Assembly: GCA_002438905.1 (NCBI GenBank) | Contig: DJSA01000090.1 | Coordinates: forward strand, 1,513 to 12,082 | Reading direction: 5' to 3' | Source of the DNA: Bacteroidales bacterium UBA6346 | GTDB lineage: Bacteria > Bacteroidota > Bacteroidia > Bacteroidales > UBA932 | DNA length: 10,570 nt | The notes under the pieces: generated by a model | What the model was told of the DNA's origin: nothing | Databases searched by the model: none | The model's input: only the letters and a program-made list of their open reading frames with translations | Position numbers and translations under genes: made by a program | Shown here: in pieces, positions 1 through 6,271 of the stretch | How positions within the stretch are numbered: the first letter of the stretch is position 1 | Layout: each line of letters opens with the position of its first letter

Positions 1-378
1 CTCTACTTCTATCCGGGAATTTACGGTTCTGTAGGCGGAAGCTATTCCGCAAGCAAGTCCGTCTCAGCAAACAATGCGGTCGTCTCAGGCAGCGCCGTGT
101 CCTCCTCATCGTCCCTTGAGGTCAGGGAAAAGGAGGGCGTGTGGGTTCCGGCCGGAGCATCGCGTCATTTCGCGGAGTTCTCGATGATGGACTCGCCGTA
201 CCGCAGGTGCTCATTCAACAGATTCCCGTCAAGAACGTCGTCATTGAGCTTCGACGAGACCGACACGCCATATCACTACACCAATACTCTCACCGTAGTT
301 TCCGACGGAATTGAGAAGAAAGTCGAGACTTCTTTCTACATCAAGAGCCTGATGAATGGGCTGAAAGCGAGATCGTGA
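1..378 (+). CDS. Hypothetical protein, 5'-truncated by the window edge and probably frameshifted near its end
   Basis: The frame is open from base 1 to the TGA at 376-378, giving at least 125 residues; the true start lies outside the window. The segment opens with a Tyr/Pro/Gly-rich stretch (LYFYPGIYG), followed by a Ser/Ala/Val-rich low-complexity part (about residues 13-40), then a more ordered part with SFDETDTPYHYTNTLTVV and KKVETSFYIKSL. I do not recognise a named domain. The composition suggests an envelope or exported Bacteroidota protein, but the N-terminus that would show a signal peptide is missing. The last nine residues (MNGLKARS region) look out of character, and the sense-like sequence continues in another frame (375-806). 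I infer that a one-base deletion around 351 ended this gene early. The GTG at 97 is an internal codon, not a convincing start. Confidence 0.6.
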   Translation, partial: LYFYPGIYGSVGGSYSASKSVSANNAVVSGSAVSSSSSLEVREKEGVWVPAGASRHFAEFSMMDSPYRRCSFNRFPSRTSSLSFDETDTPYHYTNTLTVVSDGIEKKVETSFYIKSLMNGLKARS

Positions 379-806
379 AATATGAAACGCCTACTGACTG
401 CTCTGGAAAGCTCGTCGGAAACCGCAGGCCTGTAATCGCCATCGGTGGAGCCAACAAGTTCTACTTGAGGTATTACAATGACGGATTCGGAGACGACAGG
501 GTAAAAGGCGGAGACGACGGCAGTTCCGCAGGCATCGGCAAGCATTTCACGGTCACTGGTTCAGAAGGCGTCTATCAGCTGGTTTCCATAACGGATCCGA
601 CCATTTCGTACAATTTTACGATAGTTGAAATCCAGTCGCCAGCCGCCTACCCCGGAAGAAAGGAAATAGAGATACACTCCAACGGACGAGTCTTCAAATG
701 CGTCGGCAATCCCGGGAAAGGGAAATATGCCTTCCGCGAGACAATCGCCGCCCCGTTTGTCATCAACATCGAGGGGAAAGAGCCTGGAGTCATCAAGGTA
801 GAATAA
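375..806 (+). CDS. Hypothetical protein; probably the displaced 3' part of the preceding gene
   Basis: This 143-codon frame opens at a GTG that overlaps the preceding TGA (GTGA, 375-378) and ends with TAA at 804-806. It has no signal peptide and no domain I can name. It contains an ANKFYLRYYNDG segment and several beta-strand-like stretches (YQLVSITD, NFTIVEIQ, EIEIHSNGRVFKC). The frame is already open upstream of 375, back to a TGA at 312-314, and its upstream codons read DEWAESEIVKYE, which joins naturally to FYIKSL of the preceding frame. I therefore prefer one ancestral gene split by a one-base deletion. A translationally coupled second gene is the alternative. An ATG at 382 in a third frame gives only 17 codons and is not a better start. 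Confidence 0.55.
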   Translation: MKYETPTDCSGKLVGNRRPVIAIGGANKFYLRYYNDGFGDDRVKGGDDGSSAGIGKHFTVTGSEGVYQLVSITDPTISYNFTIVEIQSPAAYPGRKEIEIHSNGRVFKCVGNPGKGKYAFRETIAAPFVINIEGKEPGVIKVE

Positions 807-818
807 TGTATCTCTTAT

Positions 819-947
819 ATGGTGATGGCCATTCTGAATGCAATATTCTCTGCGGTTATGGTTGTATATGTGATAAAAGAGTCCGAAACCACGAATGTTT
901 TAGGGCTGACAATATATGCCATAGTCGAAATCATTTTGGCCGGATAG
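819..947 (+). CDS. Possible small hydrophobic membrane protein (42 residues)
   Basis: An ATG at 819 opens a 42-codon frame ending in TAG at 945-947. The peptide begins MVMAILNAIFSAVMVVYVI (about 19 hydrophobic residues), has a short polar link KESETTN, then a second hydrophobic run VLGLTIYAIVEIILAG. That is a helix-turn-helix hairpin pattern typical of tiny inner-membrane proteins. It starts 12 bases after the stop of the preceding gene and lies in the same frame. Function is unknown. A competing frame from the ATG at 806, which overlaps the previous stop, gives a Cys/His/Arg-rich peptide that looks less like a protein. No strong ribosome binding site is visible, as is usual in this phylum. 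Translation is inferred only from hydrophobic patterning and position. Confidence 0.4.
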   Translation: MVMAILNAIFSAVMVVYVIKESETTNVLGLTIYAIVEIILAG

Positions 948-1015
948 CACGGCAGGTTTTGGATGAACGCGGGGTCAAATATACTATAGTGTAGAATCAC
1001 GGTGGGGCACACGAA

Positions 1016-4000
1016 TCAGCGCCACTCGTCCATAATCCAGCGGCGCTCGATGTGCCAGCCGAGATTTTCAAGAATGGCGGGACGCACGACCTCGCGGTCA
1101 ACGGCGGAGGGTGCGGAGGCGTAGTTCGGGCCGTCGCAGATGATGCCGTAGATGTAGCGGCCTTTCTCCTCGTCAAGGACGGCGATGTCTATGCGGAAAT
1201 CGGATGTTCCTATGTTAGTGTTTACCCTGAGTCCGCGTTCGCGCAGTTCAGCGGCGACTTTCTCCACCCAGGCGTCATGTTCCGCGGCTTCAGCGGAATA
1301 TTCCTCCAGAGTCCTCCGGCCGTCGGATGCGTAACGAAGGAAATCGCGAAGCCCGACGACGCCCTTCGGGGTATTATAGTCAACCCTGATGTCATCCGGA
1401 GAGAGGGACGAGAACACCTTCATTTCGCAGCGTGCCCTTGAGACGGCAACATTGAGCCGCCGCCAGCCTCCGCTCTGGTTAAGCGGGCCGAAATTCATCG
1501 GGATGCGCCCGCTCTTGTCCGGACCATAGCCGACGGAGAACAGAATCACATCGCGCTCATCTCCCTGAACATTCTCCAGGTTCTTCACAAATATCGGCTC
1601 ATCCATGCGGGAGGCAATCTCCTCCAGGCCCGGATTGTTGCGCAGCATCGTCTCCAGACGCTTTTCAACCGCAGCCTGCTGAGGCTGGCTGAATGTAATG
1701 ACGCCTATGCTTCTGTCCGGCGCGTTCTCCAGACGGCGCTTTATTTCCGCGACCACCGCTTCCGCCTCCGCCTTGTTCTGGCGGGTCCCTCCCCTCTCAT
1801 ACAGACCGTCAATCCGCTTCAGAGTCACTTTGCTTGTGAGGTCATCCGTGGATGGGAAGGTGAGCAGGGAGTTGCCGTAATACTTTGAGTTGCTGAATGA
1901 AATCAGGCTTTCATGCCTGCTGCGGTAGTGCCATCTCAGCGTGTTGGCCGGCAAGGAAAGCGAAATGCAGTCTTCAAGTATGCTCTCCAAATCCTCGCGG
2001 TCGGCATTGTCCTCGTCAAAGGACAGGGTCTCGAAGAAAGCCGTCGGAGGCAACTGCTTCGAGTCCCCGGCGACAATCAGCGAATGCCCCCTGCCTATGG
2101 AACCGACGGCCTCGCTTGTCTGCATCTGCGAAGCCTCGTCGAAAATCACGAGGTCGAACATGTCGGGATTCGCCTGAAGATACTGAGCCACGGAAAGAGG
2201 ACTCATCAGCATACATGGACACAGCCTCGGCAGCAAATCGGGAATCTTTGAAAAAAGAGTCCTGAGGGACATTCCCCTTGCTCCGCCTCGGATGGCCTTT
2301 TTCAAAATCGTGAGCTGCGGGTTGAACGTTTCCTGTGCGAGAGCCTCAATTCCCGAATACATCCTGCGGCATATTTCTTTCCGGCAGCTATCCCTAAACG
2401 CGCGCTCCGTCTCCCGATAGTCACGCACGGTGTTGTTAAACATATCTCCGCAGAACATTCCAAGATGCGCGTCCGAGGAAACCCTCTTCCTGATATAGCT
2501 GTATTGCAGGCTCTTCATCAGGCTGTCGGAAAGCGCGTCCGGCGCGACCTTACAGGCCTCGAAGTCCGAGGCGATGACCCCAAGCCCTCGGGAACGGAGA
2601 GCCGTACGCCGGCTGTTGTATATGGCATAGTCCCTGAGCCTGTCCAATGCTCCGTACCATTGCCCGACCTTGTCCCGGCGCGAGTCGCTGCGGTTAAGCC
2701 CCAGGCCGTTCCAGAAATCAACGCCAAGGATTTTCGCGAGCCTGCGGGAACGGAGGCGGAACAGAAGACGGCCGTTCGTTGCGAGCAGAGCCTCCATCTC
2801 GGCCTTGAGGCGCTCCATGAGGGCTGGTGTATATTCACTTAAAGGCAAATCAAGCAAATCCCGGATGTCGTCCAGAGAAACCCGTCCCGCCGCAGCGGCA
2901 AAGTCCCGCACGACAGCCTGCATCTGCCGGATTGAATCCGGTGACAAGGACGACATCACGATGTTGGGCATATTCCGGAACGGAAGATTTTGCGGAGCGG
3001 CCAGATACTGCGACAATGCTCCGTACAAGGTCATGCCTTCGTCGCCGGAACAGTGCAGCGCTTCGACATGACGAACCAGCACAGAGCGCAGTTCCGCGAC
3101 CCTCGCCGCTTCGGAGCCAAATGTCCCGCATTCCGCCGGAGCCTTCTGTTCCAGTGTCTTTTCCAGCTTGCTCAGGACCATCGACTTCTTTGCCTTGTTG
3201 GAATGGAGCTCGAGACACAGCGGGCCGAGCCCGATTGATTCAAGGCGCTTCTGAACGACCTCAAGCGCAGCCTTCTTCTCTGAAACGAAAAGCACGCGCT
3301 TGCCATGATACAGGGCGTTGGCGATGATGTTCGTAATTGTCTGGCTCTTTCCCGTTCCCGGAGGACCCTGCATGATGAAACTCCGTCCGTCAAGGGCATC
3401 CCTTATCGCCTTCATCTGCGAAGAGTCCGCGTCTATCGGCAGCAAAACCTCGTCAGGAGGGCAAAGCGAGTCAATGTCCCGGCCAATATTCCGGAGCGGT
3501 TTTATCCGTTTGTCAAGCGCGCCGTTCTTGAGGCTGGAAATCATTGGATTTGAGTCAAAAATCTTATGCCAGGAATGTATGTCGTTCCAAATGATGAACT
3601 TGCTGAATGTGAAATTGCCGAGAAACACAAGAGGCTCCACATCCCATCCCTTTTTGTCCATCACCGCCTTGCGCACGGTATTCAGCACAAGTCGGACATC
3701 GGTGTGCCCGTCCTTCTGCGGAAGGGGGTCGAGCCCGGGAATCGTGAGTTCAAAGTTTTCCCTGAGCATTTCCAGAAGCGTCAGGTTTATGACAGTCTCC
3801 TCCCCCGTTGCCACCAGCGCACCGCTCAGGCGCATTATCTCACAGGGTACCAGCAGAATGGGCGCATAGTGTTCCTTCTGACGCTCCGTGTCCGTCCATT
3901 TCAATGCCCCAGCCGTCAGATACAGCGTGTTCGCGCCGTTTTCTTCCAGAGACCGCTTCGCCGTCTCCCTCAGAGTCATCATGCGTGTCAGGGAAGTTTT

Positions 4001-5404
4001 CTCATCGACAAAAGTGCGCAGCCGGCCGTCATAGACCTCCTCGTCGGTAAATGTCTGCATCTTATCCGCCGCTGATATGGCGGCGTAGATGCCGTTCCCC
4101 GTCATCTGTCCCTCCCAGAAGTCCGGGCAAGGACCGATGCGCATAGAGCGGCCGTTTTCAAGCGCGGAGACAATCATCTGAGTGTTGGGATTCATAAGCT
4201 GGAGAATGCTGCGGGGATGGATGTTCAGAAGGTTATTGCGGAGAGTCAGGTCCAGAAGCTTGCGTTCCCAGATGATTTGTTTCTCGACGAAGGGCTCCGC
4301 CGTCAAGTCAACCTTGTCGGAGGCCGGCAGGGCTTCGGGACGCTGTTCCACGTCTGGAGTCCCGTCGGGAATGATTTCGTAGCCGTCCGCCGTCCACACG
4401 CGCTGCGGCAAAGGATTCACGCCAAGCTTGCGCGCCTCGTGGATGTCAATCACGCACTCGAACGAGTCCGCGTCCGCAAGCGTTTCCTCCGCGGCAAGGA
4501 CAGCGTCGTCAAAGCCCATGCTGATGCCCTTGTCCATCTTTGTGGTCTCCACCGGAATCAGCTGGTTTATGCCTTCCGCATCGCGCTTGCGAAGCAGCGA
4601 CGGGTCGTCGCTCACCGCGCTCGGAGAGATGGCATCCTCGTCAAGCCATGCCCCGGCGTATGCATGCGTCCGGTTCAGAATCACCAGAGGGCGCAGGCTC
4701 GCGGCTTCAAGACAGGAGACATAGAGCATCGTTGTGTCCAGACAGGTCGCGAGTCTCGTCCCGACTATCTCTTCTGGCATACGGATGCGCTGGCCGCTCT
4801 CGTAAAACGATGCCGGAGGCAGGGCGTATGCGATGTTCAGGTCTTTGATTGCGCCGAAAATGGCTGCCATCATCATCTTGACCCTGCCGGGGTCTCCGCC
4901 GGCATAGCCGTCCATGGACGGATTTCCGGTCCATTCTAGCATCCGCCGCGAGGCGGCCTTGATGATGTTCTTAACTTCCGGGTGGTTCGGCACGCAAAAA
5001 CAAGCCAGATGTTCATCAGCCCGCCTTACGCCCTCCCACTGGTCATAAGGGAGTATGGTAATTTTGTGAGTGAAGGACACGGGAGTGAGGCCCTCTTCTT
5101 CGGAACTGACCTTTATGCGCAGCACACCGCTCTGACACTCAGTCAGGTTTGCAAGATAATTCGTTGAAATGTCGGCCCGGACATCATCGATGACGACAGA
5201 CGCCCCGTCCTTGATGTCCCCGATATGCAGCGAGGAGCTGTGAATAATCTCCGGATCCGATTCGACAGTAAGCCGCAGCCCCGTCAGAATACCTCCGGAG
5301 GTGTTCCTTATGACGATGCGGTTCACCGCCCTCATCCCGTTCTGAAACCGCGCATAGCTGAAGACGTCCGCGCAATGAGCCTTTATTGAAACTGATTCTG
5401 CCAT
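1016..5404 (-). CDS. DUF4011-type SF1 helicase with transglutaminase-like and Vsr-like nuclease domains
   Basis: This 1462-residue protein has several recognisable parts. Residues about 1-122 look like a beta-sandwich. Residues about 130-290 contain a transglutaminase-like fold with likely triad C221 (RLATCLDTT), H247 (RTHAYAGAW) and E286 (IPVETTK). A DUF4011 signature, LLDLTLRNNLLN, begins near 381. The superfamily 1 helicase core has Walker A GPPGTGKS (680-687, K686), Walker B IFDEASQ (D1089, E1090), then GDSKQLPPT, HYRSRHE and a motif VI, NVAVSRAR (R1323, R1325). The C-terminal ~95 residues match a Vsr/MTES_1575-like nuclease: RIDIAV (D1406), CDG (D1424) and a final GWHIERRW. ATP-dependent nucleic-acid translocation with a tethered nuclease is expected from the family; the substrate is unknown. 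The ATG follows an A-rich leader (TTAAAAAACATTCAA). It lies 75 bp after the sigma-like gene with no terminator between, so co-transcription is likely. Related proteins occur in defence islands; a defence role here is inference. Confidence 0.93.
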   Translation of the reverse strand: MAESVSIKAHCADVFSYARFQNGMRAVNRIVIRNTSGGILTGLRLTVESDPEIIHSSSLHIGDIKDGASVVIDDVRADISTNYLANLTECQSGVLRIKVSSEEEGLTPVSFTHKITILPYDQWEGVRRADEHLACFCVPNHPEVKNIIKAASRRMLEWTGNPSMDGYAGGDPGRVKMMMAAIFGAIKDLNIAYALPPASFYESGQRIRMPEEIVGTRLATCLDTTMLYVSCLEAASLRPLVILNRTHAYAGAWLDEDAISPSAVSDDPSLLRKRDAEGINQLIPVETTKMDKGISMGFDDAVLAAEETLADADSFECVIDIHEARKLGVNPLPQRVWTADGYEIIPDGTPDVEQRPEALPASDKVDLTAEPFVEKQIIWERKLLDLTLRNNLLNIHPRSILQLMNPNTQMIVSALENGRSMRIGPCPDFWEGQMTGNGIYAAISAADKMQTFTDEEVYDGRLRTFVDEKTSLTRMMTLRETAKRSLEENGANTLYLTAGALKWTDTERQKEHYAPILLVPCEIMRLSGALVATGEETVINLTLLEMLRENFELTIPGLDPLPQKDGHTDVRLVLNTVRKAVMDKKGWDVEPLVFLGNFTFSKFIIWNDIHSWHKIFDSNPMISSLKNGALDKRIKPLRNIGRDIDSLCPPDEVLLPIDADSSQMKAIRDALDGRSFIMQGPPGTGKSQTITNIIANALYHGKRVLFVSEKKAALEVVQKRLESIGLGPLCLELHSNKAKKSMVLSKLEKTLEQKAPAECGTFGSEAARVAELRSVLVRHVEALHCSGDEGMTLYGALSQYLAAPQNLPFRNMPNIVMSSLSPDSIRQMQAVVRDFAAAAGRVSLDDIRDLLDLPLSEYTPALMERLKAEMEALLATNGRLLFRLRSRRLAKILGVDFWNGLGLNRSDSRRDKVGQWYGALDRLRDYAIYNSRRTALRSRGLGVIASDFEACKVAPDALSDSLMKSLQYSYIRKRVSSDAHLGMFCGDMFNNTVRDYRETERAFRDSCRKEICRRMYSGIEALAQETFNPQLTILKKAIRGGARGMSLRTLFSKIPDLLPRLCPCMLMSPLSVAQYLQANPDMFDLVIFDEASQMQTSEAVGSIGRGHSLIVAGDSKQLPPTAFFETLSFDEDNADREDLESILEDCISLSLPANTLRWHYRSRHESLISFSNSKYYGNSLLTFPSTDDLTSKVTLKRIDGLYERGGTRQNKAEAEAVVAEIKRRLENAPDRSIGVITFSQPQQAAVEKRLETMLRNNPGLEEIASRMDEPIFVKNLENVQGDERDVILFSVGYGPDKSGRIPMNFGPLNQSGGWRRLNVAVSRARCEMKVFSSLSPDDIRVDYNTPKGVVGLRDFLRYASDGRRTLEEYSAEAAEHDAWVEKVAAELRERGLRVNTNIGTSDFRIDIAVLDEEKGRYIYGIICDGPNYASAPSAVDREVVRPAILENLGWHIERRWIMDEWR

Positions 5405-5479
5405 TTGAATGTTTTTTAACGATTACTTAGTCTATATACCCGGGCCCATGGATTTATTGCAGAAATCTTTTCAGAATAT

Positions 5480-6238
5480 TCATGACTCACCATCAACCTC
5501 AACTTCAGAATCGCCGCGAATGGCATCATAAAGTTTTGAAACAGTGGATTCTATGTCAAATTCAGGAAATATGGGATTGCGGTAACGGGAAGGGGCAGCC
5601 GACGGAACCGTCTCCGGTTTTCGGCTCATGAAGGTCGGCTCATCGTACATTTCATAATAGTCCTCGGCGCTTATCCCCATCAGCGACGGCAGTTTATCCA
5701 AAGCCCGGCACTTGTGAATGCTCACAAAGCTTCTGGTGACATTCAGTTCTTTCACCGCCCTGTCAATGAATGTACTCGGATCCTCCAGAAAAAATTCAAG
5801 AATGCACTGATCCAACGGGGAAAGCTTGAGTATGGCAGCGCGGAGCTTCTGCTTGAGACTGTCCATCGCATTGTCCGGAATCCGCGCCGACAGACTGCCC
5901 AGCGAGTACTCGGCCTCGTCTCTTGTACTGACGTCGTTCAGCATCGCGAGGGATTTTGTTTCCCGTTCAAACTCCCTCAGCAGCTCATTATGCACGACAC
6001 GCGAAAGAAAGGTTCCGAGCGAAGCGCCCCGTGCAGGCTCGAACCGGGTGAAGACTTTCTGCAGGGCCTCCATCGCCGCATCGACGGTCAGAGCTTCCTC
6101 GTCAATGCGCTCGTCCCAATGCGGGAGGGAACGCTTAAGTTTAGAAATGTGATATTGGGCATATCCCATCGCCTGCTCATAGTACAGGGAGCAGAAATTC
6201 TGCCAGTCATTTCCGTCATTCTTCATCCGGGAAACCAT
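5480..6238 (-). CDS. Sigma-70 family RNA polymerase sigma factor-like protein
   Basis: The product is 252 residues from the ATG at 6238. A TTG at 6250 and an ATG at 6226 are alternative starts; I prefer 6238 because it leaves a short leader after the candidate promoter at 6264-6271. Residues about 10-95 resemble sigma region 2, with AMEALQKVFTRFEPARGASL followed by GTFLSRVVHNELLREFERE, the usual 'FxPxRGxSxxTFLxRVxxNE' pattern. Residues about 130-183 resemble region 4, with LSPLDQCILEFF and a helix-turn-helix DRAVKELNVTRSFVSIHKCRALDKL. The role would be promoter recognition by RNA polymerase, in the cytoplasm. Unlike compact ECF factors, it carries about 65 extra C-terminal residues, rich in Pro, Ser and acids. 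No anti-sigma gene is adjacent. The downstream neighbour is the giant helicase. The residues that would define target promoters cannot be deduced. Confidence 0.8.
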   Translation of the reverse strand: MVSRMKNDGNDWQNFCSLYYEQAMGYAQYHISKLKRSLPHWDERIDEEALTVDAAMEALQKVFTRFEPARGASLGTFLSRVVHNELLREFERETKSLAMLNDVSTRDEAEYSLGSLSARIPDNAMDSLKQKLRAAILKLSPLDQCILEFFLEDPSTFIDRAVKELNVTRSFVSIHKCRALDKLPSLMGISAEDYYEMYDEPTFMSRKPETVPSAAPSRYRNPIFPEFDIESTVSKLYDAIRGDSEVEVDGES

Positions 6239-6263
6239 AACATACAGCAAATTGTCAATCCGG

Positions 6264-6271
6264 CAAATTTA
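6264..6271 (-). promoter_or_regulatory. Candidate Bacteroidota -7 box (TAAATTTG) for the sigma-like gene
   Basis: On the minus strand TAAATTTG matches the Bacteroides -7 consensus TAnnTTTG exactly and includes the TAA stop of the upstream ATPase gene. It lies 25 bases before the ATG at 6238. I see no TTTG -33 element at the expected ~19-base spacing, so this may be a weak internal promoter or chance. Confidence 0.35.

Noticed and set aside
806..994. ATG at 806 overlapping the stop at 804-806, giving 62 residues (MYLLYGDGHSECNILCGY...)
   Set aside because: Attractive as a TAATG coupling, and the Cys/His content hints at metal binding, but the overlapping frame from 819 has coherent hydrophobic segments, which fits a real peptide better.
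948..1015. Gap between converging genes, searched for a bidirectional terminator
   Set aside because: Only very short inverted matches (such as GTG/CAC and the 8-base ACTATAGT) are present, with no GC-rich stem plus T-run.
4217..4939. Plus-strand open frame of 240 codons inside the helicase gene
   Set aside because: It is antisense to the transglutaminase and DUF4011 coding region, where the opposite frame has clear motifs. The Arg/Val/His-rich composition is typical of a shadow frame.
5439..5452. Cluster of overlapping palindromic hexamers (CCCGGG, GGGCCC, CCATGG) between the sigma-like and helicase genes
   Set aside because: They form no stable stem with a loop and are not followed by a T-run on either strand, so neither a terminator nor an operator is supported; likely chance in GC-rich sequence.
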